Source: Aradus depressus
Taxonomy: Eukaryota; Arthropoda; Insecta; Hemiptera; Aradidae
Length of the DNA stretch: 64,000 nt
Assembly: GCA_963662175.1 (NCBI GenBank)
Contig: OY759218.1
Location: forward strand, 12,826,001 to 12,890,000
Reading direction: 5' to 3'
Part shown: piece by piece, positions 26,601 through 30,689 of the stretch
Numbering within the stretch: the first letter of the stretch is position 1
How the letters are laid out: every line of letters starts with the position of its first letter
Made by a program: the position numbers and the translations under genes
The notes under the pieces: model-generated
Told to the model about the DNA's origin: nothing
The model's input: only the letters and a program-made list of their open reading frames with translations
Databases searched by the model: none

Positions 26601-29595
26601 CCGCTTCGTATGCCTAAAATAAAAATATTATTTGAAAAAATGAGATCAATATACATTTTTTTCTGACAGTTAAAGGCGGATTCACACTAATCAGTTTCCA
26701 TGAATAATGTTGACTCAATCATAAAAAATATGCAGGGTGTTTCAATGTTATGGGTCGTCAATCCTTTTTCTCATCTAGTGCTTGACCAATTTAAAGAAAT
26801 AAAATACAGATCTATAATGATAATAATAATAAATTTTCACTGGCACCCATCATGTTTTGATTCAAAATCAACTGTTTAACTTAAGACGGAAGGATTTGAA
26901 AAGCAACCAAGCTTTCTTTCCTTCGAATAGTTGTTTTAATTGAGTATAAAAATCAACCATTGCTGTTTTGTGAAATATTATTAATTGTAGTATTAATATT
27001 GTTCTCTGTTCGCCGATTAGCAGACAGGAATTTTTGAATATGTCAACTTCTTCCCGCAAAATGCACCCCTTCCGTTTTTTCCCCATCTACTCACCTTAAA
27101 TGCATTGGGATAATTAATTTCCGGGCAATGAATTCAATTGCATTTAATAAAACGTTCTTTAAACGTACAATATAAAATCTTGGTATTAAAAAAAAAGTTA
27201 ATAGTAATGTATATTTTATATTAAATATATTTGGTAAAGTATAAAAAGTGTATTTTTTAAATGAATAACGAAAAGTGGGTATTTGATTAATAGTAAAGTA
27301 TATTTTTATTAAATATATTTGGTAAAGTATAAAAAGTGTATTTTTTAAATGAAAAACGAAAAGTGGGTATTTGATTAATAGTAATGTATATTTTATATTA
27401 AATATATTTGGTAAAGTATAAAAAGTGTATTTTTTAAATGAATAACGAAAAGTGGGTATTTGAATTTGAATTAGCCAGATTCCCGCCGTTTAGAGATAGG
27501 GGTTGTGGCTCATTAGTAACAAGCAAGTTATAACCTTGAGTTTCCCTTCTTTCAAGGGAACTACTTTTTTCTATGGGTGGTTGGGGTAGGGGTAGGTAGT
27601 TGGGGAAGGGGTGTCCGGTATTATTCCACTCTAGTCGATCCTTTTAAGGGAAATACAGTGAATATTGCGTCATATTCGTTTTATTCAATGCTTACTTCAC
27701 TTATTCTTTAACTGTTTTTTACTTTCTTATACTTATAGAATAAAGAAGTTTTGTAATCGTTCGAAAATTCTAGATCGAAGTTTTCTATCTGCGCGAGAGT
27801 GATTTGTAATCGTGGTTGGTATAAGAAAGTTCTGTAATGGCCAGATCGCATATTTTTAGTGTTTTAGTTTTAAACAAAAGTTAAGAAGAAAAACAAGGTA
27901 CGTACTAGTATTATTATATTTAGACTTTGACTATACTATGTACTAAATAAAGCTAAGGGCCTATGATACCGGCACCCTCACTAACAATATGTGCCTGATG
28001 TTATCGATAACATCCTATGATTTAATGTATGAAGAAGACTGTAATGTTATATTTATACCCCACAGATAAAAAATGACAACCGAAAATTGAACGGCTATCG
28101 ACTGTAATGCTATATCTATACCCCACAGATAAAAAATGACAACCGAAAATTGAACGGCTATCATATTTCATATAAATTGATACTTCTGATATTTTTTTAA
28201 AATAAAAAGCCATTTTGGAACACGACAGTTTAATATGTGTATTTTTCCTAAAAAAAATAGGATTCTAGTTTCATGACCTTAAGAGTATTAGCTGAATAAC
28301 CAAAGATTGAAATGGGACCGCCGTTTTGTGGGGTTTAAACAATTTTTAATACTACAGGCGTTCTCTATACCTGAAAACATAAACGATGTGGCGAATGTCA
28401 TATGCGTAAGCCACCAGATTAAGTACATACTATTTTTGAGCTTAAATATCTCTGAAACTATTGCTTCTATCAAAAAAATACTAAATACATACATTGCACT
28501 TTAACGGATAACCGGATTGTAATGAAATTTAACATGTAGTATTCTTAAAAGCCAAATTGAAAAATAGGGAGTGTGACGTTACAAAATTAATAACGGGAGG
28601 GGGGTGGGGGGTTGAGGCGGGCCCTATGCATAAATATAGTGCTACCTCATCCATCAATCACACACATCCAAGAACCTGCTTGTTTACTTTAAAAATAGGT
28701 ATTCGCTATGTAAAAATAATATATACAAGCAAATTTTCTAAAAGAGTCCAATGTGCCATTGTCAAGAGGAGTGGTGATACTCCCTAGGAACTGAGTTTGT
28801 ACTCATTTATCTCACTACCACTGCTGCTTCTAAGGAGGTCTCTAGGGCATTGAAGCTTGAGGCAGACTCGAGGGCACGGAAATAACTTTTTGTCCCTGGA
28901 TTTAGCTACTTCGGTTACTGCTATGGAGGGTCTTGTAAACAGGATAAGAAGCATTGGCTAATTTATTTTTTTTAAATATTTAATTATACTGGGCAACAGA
29001 GAAAAAAATCGGAAATTTAATTGATAAATAGTTCATACACCAGCATGAAATTTATGTTCCTAATTAGCATCTAAACGGTTATTAAATAAATAAATTCAAT
29101 AAAATAATAAAATAATTGGAAAATGCATTTCTCTCTTTATTTATACTTTTATTAATTCAAGCACTCAAAACCAAGAATTGCTTATTTTCGATTGTACAGA
29201 ACTATGCAACAATTCGATTAACATTATATATAAAGATTAAAAAAAAAAAAAAACGTTATTCATAGGTTTGTGCCCATCCCTGGGTTTGTGACTCACTATT
29301 GACCCATCTTTCAGATAGAACCATAATAAAACATAAATAATTTGATCAGTTTTCGTTACACATATAAACACGATTTCAAAGAGCAATTTCTTAATTTTAA
29401 AAAAAATAATAAAAAAAATACCTGGCAATTTCTTCTAGCCTCATTCCTAGACCTGTGAGGGGATTTGATAAATTTGTAACAAGAGCCTTGAAATTGGACC
29501 CAGTATTCTGGGCAATGCCACTCATCCGTAGGTTCCGACTCGTCAGAAAAAACAAAAGGAATTAACGAAAAAAACAAAACTAATGATAAATCCAT
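2513..29595 (-). CDS. Cont: Contactin (CTLD + 6 Ig + 4 FN3, GPI-anchored cell adhesion protein), 22 coding exons
   Basis: This is the insect-type Contactin. In Drosophila it is a GPI-linked adhesion protein that works with Neurexin IV and Neuroglian in septate junctions. Exons from the N-terminus: 29422-29595, 26384-26613, 25483-25725, 24674-24824, 24201-24378, 23157-23357, 22972-23074, 22119-22300, 20521-20651, 16177-16336, 15608-15745, 14522-14662, 12924-13090, 12001-12139, 10989-11129, 8105-8340, 7281-7460, 6942-7127, 6348-6516, 4846-4979, 3820-4003, 2513-2619. All junctions are GT-AG, phases match, and the sum is 3675 nt (1224 aa plus stop). Residues 1-17 are a signal peptide; about 28-166 a C-type lectin domain; about 190-775 six Ig domains, each with paired Cys and a YxC motif; about 780-1189 four FN3 domains; the last 35 residues end in a hydrophobic stretch. 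The start was chosen at the ATG giving a clean signal peptide just after a splice acceptor. I see no stop or frameshift. Minor splice errors are possible. Confidence 0.95.
2680..3650 (+). mobile_element. 5'-truncated LINE copy, same family as the full ORF2 element at 47397-51518
   Basis: The plus strand matches the last part of ORF2 of the LINE in unit 4 (GGAAAGACC...CACATCTCCAAC start, CCTCTCGTCGACAATATTTC, TCTGGAACTCTCTCCCTCTC), then its 3' UTR with GGGGACGTATGTCCCAGAAT and the AATAAAGATT end near 3615. ORF2 is broken by indels. It sits in the last Cont intron, on the strand opposite the gene, and is a dead 3' fragment. Confidence 0.85.
3820..4003 (-). CDS. Cont: Cont coding exon 21: FN3-4 second half
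   Basis: VRVWEYDQDMSTANDTVVLV, then LTPGKIYRMRVLAFSNGGDG and SSPALTFQMG. Acceptor ATTTTCAG; donor AAATGG|GTAAAT. Confidence 0.92.
4004..4845. other. Cont intron 20, no other feature seen
   Basis: AT-rich intron. Around 4630-4695 there is a short local duplication (two runs of AAGTCTCTAGAGATACTA). A GGACACCCTGTATA motif at about 4618 resembles ends of several arthropod elements but has no visible partner here. Confidence 0.5.
4846..4979 (-). CDS. Cont: Cont coding exon 20: FN3-4 first half
   Basis: KTYRKAPQKPPSSVNVYGID, then PSTVRVVWRYVQPSSEEEPL and IGYK. Acceptor TTTTAACAG; donor TATAAG|GTAAGT. Only a short frame, but phases agree on both sides. Confidence 0.9.
5398..5692. mobile_element. 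Unclassified 295-bp GC-rich insertion with 5-bp target duplication
   Basis: AATAC occurs at 5393-5397 and again at 5693-5697. The flanks, when joined, match the uninterrupted repeat at 6019-6095 (TATTCATCAGAAGTAATA ... GTTGTACTCGGGA), which acts as an empty-site paralogue. The inserted DNA is GC-rich in an AT-rich intron. It contains AATAAA at about 5608 and ends with about 12 A residues. The A tail suggests a retroposed element; the 5-bp duplication and TGTTCAG near the start would also suit a degenerate LTR. The class is undecided. Confidence 0.6.
6348..6516 (-). CDS. Cont: Cont coding exon 19: FN3-3
   Basis: LKYWKRENREEDAVYYLSRT, then LIVGLQPNTYYFVKVMAYNS and AGEGPESERFL, the classical L-x-P-x-T-x-Y strand and NSAGEGP end. 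Acceptor GTATTAAG; donor TTCTTAG|GTATTT. Confidence 0.94.
6942..7127 (-). CDS. Cont: Cont coding exon 18: end of FN3-2, start of FN3-3
   Basis: AANLEGFGPESNITIIYSAE closes FN3-2; DMPQVAPQQVSARSFNSTAV and NVSWIPI open FN3-3. 186 nt, phase 0. Donor CACAGG|GTAAAT. Confidence 0.93.
7281..7460 (-). CDS. Cont: Cont coding exon 17: FN3-2
   Basis: PLNHKDQNGPGIYYKIYWRR, then GNVGVAVVRVPFDDYYSQYD and VKVQ. 180 nt, phase 0 at both ends. Acceptor TTTTTTTAG; donor TTCAG|GTAGAC. Confidence 0.93.
8105..8340 (-). CDS. Cont: Cont coding exon 16: end of FN3-1, start of FN3-2
   Basis: ILAREVDRYNGRKEAALENV, then LTPYSIYEFTVQASNILGLG (the FN3 Tyr-x-Phe-x-Val strand), and DKPYRAPGKIGGGGGKIGDL with IITWE opening FN3-2. 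Acceptor TTTTCTAG; donor TGGGAA|GTAAGT, phase 0. Confidence 0.93.
8840..10376 (+). mobile_element. pogo/Tigger-like DNA transposon, decayed but with both TIRs
   Basis: Left end GGAGATTGTTGTACTTGGATC (8851-8871) and right end ATCCAAGGTACAAGAGTCTCCC (10341-10362; inverted complement GGGAGACTCTTGTACC...) form inverted repeats, with AT-rich TATATAG-type sequence outside both. The element carries a transposase relic at 9108-10378. Further copies of the TIR core lie inside the left end at 8875-8889, 9012-9027 and 9036-9051. Its flanks resemble the short TIR element family found in other Cont introns, so it may have inserted into one of those. Confidence 0.75.
9108..10378 (+). pseudogene. pogo/Tigger-like transposase (CENP-B-like HTH, DDE_1), frameshifted
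   Basis: The frame begins MPRSKSGNKRNP after a T run and CAG. It then needs several frame changes. An HTH region (MSIREACKVFDVKFATLVRN) and a second DNA-binding block (IPHTWQEHRLADEEWMRLF) are visible in 9172-9483. The catalytic Asp residues lie in NQDETG (about 9640), LLIIDNHESH (about 9955) and LQPLDLSIY (about 10060), as in pogo-type DDE/D transposases. The last 147 residues (9935-10378) are open. Stops or frameshifts occur near 9170, 9481, about 9510-9580, about 9690 and 9940, so it cannot make an active enzyme. The family is inferred from motifs, not a search. Confidence 0.8.
10382..10455 (+). mobile_element. Fragment of the CTTCCCCAG TIR element family
   Basis: ATTGATTTTCAGC...GGAGG-GGCTTCAACA matches the interior of the copy at 12192-12683 (ATTGATTTTCAGCCAAAAAG, GGGCTTAACAC). 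It lies between the Tigger right end and a SINE and looks like remains of the host element. A related minus-direction end is seen at about 10895-10975. Confidence 0.45.
10456..10775 (+). mobile_element. tRNA-derived SINE with tRNA-like head
   Basis: Head GAGCGCCGGTAGCTCAGACG (box A type), then GCTCAAGATCGCGGGTTTGA and AACCCG (box B type). The body has CTTGAGCACGCCGTTCTTCG, AGCGATGATCCCGAGCCTG, CCCTGCCCTAGGTG, TAGGGTAGGCAAAATTTAGG, CCCACAGTAGAGTC and GCGATATGACCTCGC. The family is read directly from alignment with 13465-13808. Confidence 0.85.
10989..11129 (-). CDS. Cont: Cont coding exon 15: FN3-1 first part
   Basis: GVQVLEITRNSAIIQWTDGA contains the FN3 Trp. It continues IVHYVISGRTQWNHSW. 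Acceptor TTCTTCTAG; donor CACAAA|GTAACT. The correct frame is not the longest open frame here, but phases with exons 14 and 16 fix it. Confidence 0.88.
12001..12139 (-). CDS. Cont: Cont coding exon 14: end of Ig6, linker to FN3-1
   Basis: KIDGGYLAIYNVSFPDYGDY then ECILKSAVGRAS (Ig6 second Cys), and VVEGPPGSPG, the Pro-rich linker before the first FN3 domain. Donor CACCTG|GTAAAT. Confidence 0.93.
12192..12683 (-). mobile_element. Short TIR (MITE-like) element, CTTCCCCAG family
   Basis: The right edge reads GAGCTGGGGAAGTA (ends 12683), the inverse of TACTTCCCCAG seen at 15907. Its inner sequence GGAGGGTGAGCGAAAACTCA matches the inverse of the left end of the 15907 copy. The left edge (about 12195-12240) matches the inverse of the opposite end of other copies. 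No transposase is present. Confidence 0.55.
12924..13090 (-). CDS. Cont: Cont coding exon 13: Ig6 first half
   Basis: GPTLLEELPLRTLTSVGRNV, then HLSCRAGYDEILDFAFIWTH. Acceptor ATTCTTTCAG; donor AGAGTA|GTAAGT, phase 0. Confidence 0.9.
13450..13464. repeat. Target-site duplication of SINE, left
   Basis: ATAATACCTAATTGA here is repeated exactly at 13809-13823. It brackets the SINE and proves retroposition into this Cont intron. Confidence 0.9.
13465..13808 (+). mobile_element. Best-preserved tRNA-derived SINE, 344 bp, with 15-bp TSD
   Basis: The head GGGCGCTGGTAGCTCAGCGG and GTGGGTTCGAAACCCGG gives RNA polymerase III box A and box B sequences in a tRNA-like frame, followed by GAGGCCTTAG. The body has CGCCGTCCTTCGGATGGGAC, GGTCCCGAGCCTGTACGATG, CCCTAGGTGAATAAAAATTT, CCCACAGTAGAGTCGGGCTC and GCCCGGGCATGAGTCATAAT, with a short AACTAACCAACTAA tail. 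The C-G-rich central domain resembles those shared by widespread invertebrate SINEs; I do not assign a named family. It serves as the family reference in this window. Confidence 0.92.
13809..13823. repeat. Target-site duplication of SINE, right
   Basis: Exact copy of the 15 bases at 13450-13464. Confidence 0.9.
14258..14492 (+). mobile_element. Short TIR (MITE-like) element, CTTCCCCAG family
   Basis: The left edge is a decayed ACTGCCCCAGG followed by CGAATTATTGAATTAAG. The interior has CAGTCCACCGTTTGCACTAA and CATCGGCAGTTATTAGGG. The right edge is GCTGGGGAAGTA ending at 14492. Confidence 0.55.
14522..14662 (-). CDS. Cont: Cont coding exon 12: Ig5 second half
   Basis: SGGRRKILENGNLIISPVS, then RDDHGMYVCIAQNMYGSDES. 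Acceptor AATTTTTAG; donor GTTTTAC|GTAAGT. Confidence 0.93.
14896..15415 (+). mobile_element. Copies of the CTTCCCCAG family interior, right end missing
   Basis: It starts CACACAACGAATTAATCAAT and repeats, three to four times with variation, a module ending CATTACATCGGCAGTT...GGGTTTTT and containing CCCTTCGGCCGAT. The module repetition suggests internal tandem growth of the element. Confidence 0.45.
15608..15745 (-). CDS. Cont: Cont coding exon 11: Ig5 first half
   Basis: LRPDFKKSPLEPETYAAEGG then NVTLKCNPEAAPRPKFTWKK, a stretch strongly typical of contactins. Acceptor GATTTCAG; donor TTATTG|GTAATT. Confidence 0.92.
15907..16133 (+). mobile_element. Complete short TIR element (MITE-like), 227 bp with TA
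   Basis: TACTTCCCCAG at 15907-15917 is mirrored exactly by CTGGGGAAGTA at 16123-16133. This fits a 9-bp TIR (CTTCCCCAG) flanked by the TA duplication typical of Tc1/mariner-type targets. The interior carries CTCCCTCCAAAACCAATCGA and CCCCTTCGGCCGATTC, shared with the other copies. It is non-autonomous. Confidence 0.7.
16177..16336 (-). CDS. Cont: Cont coding exon 10: Ig4 second half
   Basis: ITRLLPEDKDRYSIQDNVLT, then NPEKDPAMYQCRAKN, the Ig4 second Cys, and TSAQLRVL. Acceptor TTATTTCAG; donor TTTTGT|GTATGT. About 4.2 kb of intron separates it from exon 9. Confidence 0.9.
16395..16497. repeat. Near-perfect 103-bp palindrome
   Basis: TGAATATTTTAAAATTAATA... is followed at once by its reverse complement, ending ...TATTAATTTTAAAATATTCA. 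The arms are about 47 bp, with a centre at about 16446 of TATTATAT type. It could form a long hairpin or cruciform. It sits between Cont exon 10 and the promoter-like block at 16510. Confidence 0.9.
16510..16929 (+). promoter_or_regulatory. GC-rich, promoter-like stretch ahead of a short ATG exon
   Basis: This block is less AT-rich than its surroundings. It has a CCAAT box (16660-16664), a TCACATGACC E-box-like site (16641-16650), TCACGTAG (about 16721) and several CG dinucleotides. It lies inside a Cont intron on the opposite strand. The promoter role is inferred only from composition and motifs. Confidence 0.35.
16831..16867. repeat. 37-bp palindrome
   Basis: TTTAACTATATCTACAT, a 3-base centre (ATT), then ATGTAGATATAGTTAAA. 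It lies just before the ATG exon at 16930. Confidence 0.85.
16930..16957 (+). CDS. Possible first coding exon of a small nested gene
   Basis: ATGATGGCAGGCGAGGCCAC encodes MMAGEATVQ followed by donor CAAG|GTACTTG. Its end phase (one base over) joins exactly to the exon at 18030 or at 18758, giving MMAGEATVQ-GEIAYVRGST. The agreement of ATG, donor and phase is suggestive, but the protein is not recognised and no later exon was found. Confidence 0.35.
17238..17322. repeat. Imperfect palindrome containing TGACGTCA sites
   Basis: TCTTGACTCTATGGATATTT...GCTGACGTCAGC is mirrored by GCTGACGTCA...AAATATCCAATTTGAGTCAAGA. The inner arms hold CRE-like TGACGTCA twice. It may be the remains of inverted repeats of an element or a regulatory hairpin. 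Confidence 0.75.
18030..18114 (+). CDS. Possible internal exon, tandem copy 1
   Basis: Acceptor TTTTTTATTACAG ends at 18029; donor CTCCTAC|GTAAGTT follows 18114. The 85-bp exon encodes GEIAYVRGSTHGFDSNYCLN then GKGYRLAPT when joined to the exon ending 16957. No family is recognised. The reading frame is fully open in both full copies, with one change between them (Tyr versus Ser), which supports coding or recent duplication. Confidence 0.4.
18758..18842 (+). CDS. Possible internal exon, tandem copy 2
   Basis: Same length, splice sites and phase as the exon at 18030-18114, encoding GEIASVRGSTHGFDSNYCLN. Because both copies are 85 bp and leave the same phase, they could only be spliced one or the other without shifting frame, as in mutually exclusive exons. 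Confidence 0.4.
19414..19438 (+). pseudogene. Remnant of exon copy 3
   Basis: Only TAAAGGTTACCGGCTTGCTC and CTAC plus the donor GTAAGTT remain. The acceptor and first two thirds were deleted, joining GAAACAAAACGTG directly to the exon tail. Confidence 0.6.
19530..19755 (-). pseudogene. Ty3/gypsy pol fragment (end of RT, start of RNase H)
   Basis: The minus strand encodes NVLPYAPILQYPIYS, then after a one-base shift ITDASSVAIGAILSQN, an in-frame stop where Tyr is expected (PIA*ASRTLNESE), and STILAIEELLA. TDASxxAIGAxLSQ and ASRTLNxxE are hallmarks of the gypsy RT/RNase H junction. It has at least one frameshift and one stop and no LTR nearby, so it is an old relic. Confidence 0.8.
20521..20651 (-). 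CDS. Cont: Cont coding exon 9: Ig4 first half
   Basis: EPNFTIPLTDKHMDNNADLT, then WTCEAFGIPDVTYNWFRNGE with the first Cys and Trp of Ig4. Acceptor GTTTTTAG; donor TTAGAG|GTAAAA, phase 0. Confidence 0.92.
20684..20710. repeat. (TA)n microsatellite
   Basis: About 13 AT/TA units in a Cont intron, just upstream (minus strand) of exon 9. Confidence 0.9.
21164..21483 (-). mobile_element. tRNA-derived SINE, minus-strand copy
   Basis: The inverse complement shows a weak tRNA-like head (AGGGCTGCCGATTGCTAAGG, GCGTGCTTGCC, GCTCAAGATAG), then CTTGAGCACGCTGTTCTTCG, GGACGTTAAGCGATGG, GAGCCTGTGCGATGTCAGGT, CCAGGCAGGCAAAACTTC and the terminal AGTTGAAGTCCGGGCATGTG. Box B is largely lost. Confidence 0.75.
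21795..21883. repeat. Palindrome with AT-rich loop
   Basis: ATTGAAATTTTAATGAATGA-T(AC)ACGTTGTAAAA is mirrored by TTTTTACAACGT-TCATCATT and CATTAAAATTTCAAT around a TATATATA loop. The arms are about 35 bp with small mismatches. Confidence 0.8.
22119..22300 (-). CDS. Cont: Cont coding exon 8: Ig3
   Basis: PVPSYNWTRKGSHLPRG carries the Ig3 Trp and VEDQGEYVCRAYN the second Cys. Acceptor TTTTTTCCAG; donor ATTCAAG|GTAAAT. Confidence 0.92.
22425..22950 (+). mobile_element. CTTCCCCAG-family element, expanded copy
   Basis: It starts near CCTCAGCTGAAATTATTTGT, continues CTCTCCCTCCAAATTCTCCT and CCCCTTCGGCCGATTTTGC, repeats TACATCAGCTGTTATTAG and ends CACAGCTTCCCC...CGTATAGCTGG at about 22950. The TIRs are decayed. 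Confidence 0.45.
22972..23074 (-). CDS. Cont: Cont coding exon 7: start of Ig3
   Basis: This exon is too short to show as a large open frame. It reads NYQQLKFPNNFPKAFPEAP then EVRLECVAFG, the first Cys of Ig3. Acceptor TTTTTTAG ends at 23075; donor TGGATA|GTAAGT. Its 103 nt fit exon 6 and exon 8 phases exactly. Confidence 0.88.
23157..23357 (-). CDS. Cont: Cont coding exon 6: Ig2
   Basis: VNYYWARDYFPNLVEEDRRV gives the Ig2 Trp, and IDQGNYSCNVQSQV the second Cys. Acceptor is a T run ending TTTAG; donor CCAATT|GTAATT. Confidence 0.9.
24201..24378 (-). CDS. Cont: Cont coding exon 5: end of Ig1 and start of Ig2
   Basis: VEDRGSYHCKATNEYG is the D-x-G-x-Y-x-C signature of Ig1. The later WGKAIFCDPPQYYPG contains the first Cys of Ig2. 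Acceptor TTTTTATAG; donor CCCTG|GTATAA. Confidence 0.92.
24674..24824 (-). CDS. Cont: Cont coding exon 4: Ig1 middle
   Basis: The junction codon completes S of VSLS-CLAGGFPTPTYEWFKE, giving the first Ig Cys and Trp. It ends ITGGTLIINSPRQ before CAG|GTAATC. The 151-nt exon ends in phase 0. Confidence 0.9.
25030..25290 (+). mobile_element. tRNA-derived SINE body, head missing
   Basis: TTAACTAGGAGGTGAAACAA, CTTGAGCACGCCGTTCTTCG, AGCGATGATCTCGAGCCTGT, TCAAGTACTCGTTAGAGACC, a shortened CCCTAACCT block, CCCACAGAAGAATCGGGCTC and GCCCGGACATGAGACACAAT. It lies in a Cont intron. Confidence 0.8.
25483..25725 (-). CDS. Cont: Cont coding exon 3: end of CTLD, linker, start of Ig1
   Basis: Starts FSNEVNRWGF and closes the lectin fold with PLLFICEVP. 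The linker is followed by GPFFLKQPVDVVFD and KIHNDVSL, the first strands of Ig1. Acceptor TTTTCTAG; donor TTGAG|GTAAAT. Confidence 0.9.
26205..26370 (+). mobile_element. Decayed SINE fragment
   Basis: GCCGTCTTTCGGAGGGCGCG, GGTCCCGAACAGACC, CCCATAGTAGAATCAGGCTT and GCCCGTGCACGAGTCAGAAA follow the order of the SINE body with many substitutions. It ends just 14 bp before Cont exon 2. Confidence 0.55.
26384..26613 (-). CDS. Cont: Cont coding exon 2: core of C-type lectin domain
   Basis: The acceptor ATTTTAG ends at 26614. The peptide AYEADLVSITTLEEHGFLVY continues the CTLD after NCQ of exon 1, followed by RKWYIGAH and HWINDGDG, the W-x-W/D region of the fold. The donor is TATAC|GTAAGT. The exon is 230 nt and leaves phase 2. 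Confidence 0.92.
27199..27462. repeat. 88-89 bp tandem repeat, three copies
   Basis: TAATAGTAATGTATATTTT starts at 27199, 27288 and 27376. Each copy ends AACGAAAAGTGGGTATTTGA. Copies differ by a few substitutions and a one-base indel. Confidence 0.9.
28037..28162. repeat. 63-bp direct repeat, two copies
   Basis: GACTGTAATG(T/C)TATAT(T/C)TATACCCC through GAAAATTGAACGGCTATC occurs at 28037 and 28100. Confidence 0.9.
28430..28620 (-). repeat. Solitary inverted copy of the 34-kb C-rich satellite
   Basis: Read on the minus strand, it gives CGTTATTAATTTTGTAACGT, ACTCCCTATTTTTCAATTTG, GCTTTTAAGAATACTACATG and AATTTCATTACAATCCGGTT, matching the repeat unit of 34120-35225 (AAGAATACTACATGTGAAAT, CATGACAATCCGATCATCCG). 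It includes the C-rich run (as G in plus sense). Confidence 0.75.
29422..29595 (-). CDS. Cont: Cont coding exon 1: signal peptide and start of C-type lectin domain
   Basis: ATG at 29595. The frame gives MDLSLVLFFSLIPFVFS (signal peptide), then DESEPTDEWHCPEYWVQF and SCYKF, the typical first Cys pair and YWVQF strand of a CTLD. The donor is GCCAG|GTATTT, phase 0. Confidence 0.9.
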
Positions 29596-29602
29596 TTCAA
29601 TA

Positions 29603-29774
29603 TCTAAAACAAAACAAAAATAGTACAAAATATTGTCTCATCAATTATTAACTTATTTATTGAGTTAAATAAAACTTATATGATCTTTCAGTTGTAACTG
29701 TTTACATAAATGAATAACGGATATTTATGAAATTATTCTAAGAAATAAAATGTAATTTAAGAGGGTAACTTACC
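29603..29774 (-). other. Cont: Intron in the Cont 5' UTR (acceptor 29604, donor 29773)
   Basis: On the minus strand a strong donor, TTGAG|GTAAGTTACC, puts the end of an upstream non-coding exon at 29774. The acceptor TTTTGTTTTAG ends at 29604, so the second exon begins at 29603, eight bases before the start ATG at 29595. Cont therefore probably has at least one 5' non-coding exon, and its promoter lies above 29774. The two boundaries are read directly; that they pair is inferred. Confidence 0.6.
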
Positions 29775-30340
29775 TCAACAAGTACGTATAAAAAATTTCC
29801 AGAGTGTATTTTGAAGTTAACAAATGACCTAGATATTACTAAAAACGTTTTCAGTAAAAAAAAAAAGTACTCTAACTGGAAAACAAAAATAAATTGTTTA
29901 CATTACATGACGAGCTAACATGAAGGCACGCCTAGTTCTCAGTTGGGCATGTTCGTAAATTTAATGCAACATTCCTTTTCGAAACCTTCATGTTCTAAAA
30001 TTACCTTCCTTAGGTGTGGCTCAAACAAACTTCAAAAATATGGATGAAATATTTATAAAATTGAAGGAAATCTTGTTTCAAGTTTACTGTAAGACCATAA
30101 TGGAAAAAAAAAAACGGATAAAACAATACAATATACCTACATTTTTTTATGAATGTTTAGGAGAACGTTTCAGGTAATGTAAGAACATACATTCGTTGCA
30201 GAAGTAACAAGTTGTGGTTAAGTTCTAAAATTAGTGTCATAGCCCTTGGCGTTGCTAGTATTTATTTTTTTTCAGCTAATCGGTCCAACATTTTTTCAGC
30301 TGAAATTTATTTTTTACTGTTTCATTCTCCTTCAGCTGAT
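29775..30340. other. Region upstream of Cont, no gene seen
   Basis: The Cont promoter and first exon should lie in or beyond this stretch, on the minus strand. I see no unambiguous TATA/Inr arrangement and no coding frame. Confidence 0.4.
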
Positions 30341-30496
30341 AGCACTAAATATACTTTAAAAAACAATTATTTTCCCTTTAGCACTAAATATACTTTAAAA
30401 AACAATTATTTTCCCTTTAGCACTAAATATACTTTAAAAAACAATTATTTTCCCTTTAGCACTAAATATACTTTAAAAAACAATTATTTTCCCTTT
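30341..30496. repeat. 39-bp tandem repeat, four identical copies
   Basis: AGCACTAAATATACTTTAAA and AAACAATTATTTTCCCTTT repeat at 30341, 30380, 30419 and 30458. As 39 is a multiple of three, the plus strand stays open (STKYTLKNNYFPF repeated), but composition does not support a gene. Confidence 0.95.
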
Positions 30497-30689
30497 TTGC
30501 GGCTTTCATTGAATACATTCTAAAATATGCAGTTAATCTTAATAGTCTTTTTATTTTAGGTAAACATTGCACCGCCGCACGGTGGTCAAAAAGCGACTTT
30601 TTCGAGACAAAAGTCTGCCCAGGCTGTGTGATGAATATGTATAAACATATCGCACATCCAAAAGAAAAGTGGTCAGATGTTTTAATCGG

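Larger units (their letters stand above)
26614..29421. other. Cont intron 1 with several simple repeats
   Basis: This 2.8-kb intron separates the two CTLD exons. Apart from the repeats listed separately (27199-27462, 28037-28162, 28430-28620), I see AT-rich DNA, a G-rich stretch (GGGTGGTTGGGGTAGGGGTA at about 27570) and no convincing coding frame. Confidence 0.5.
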
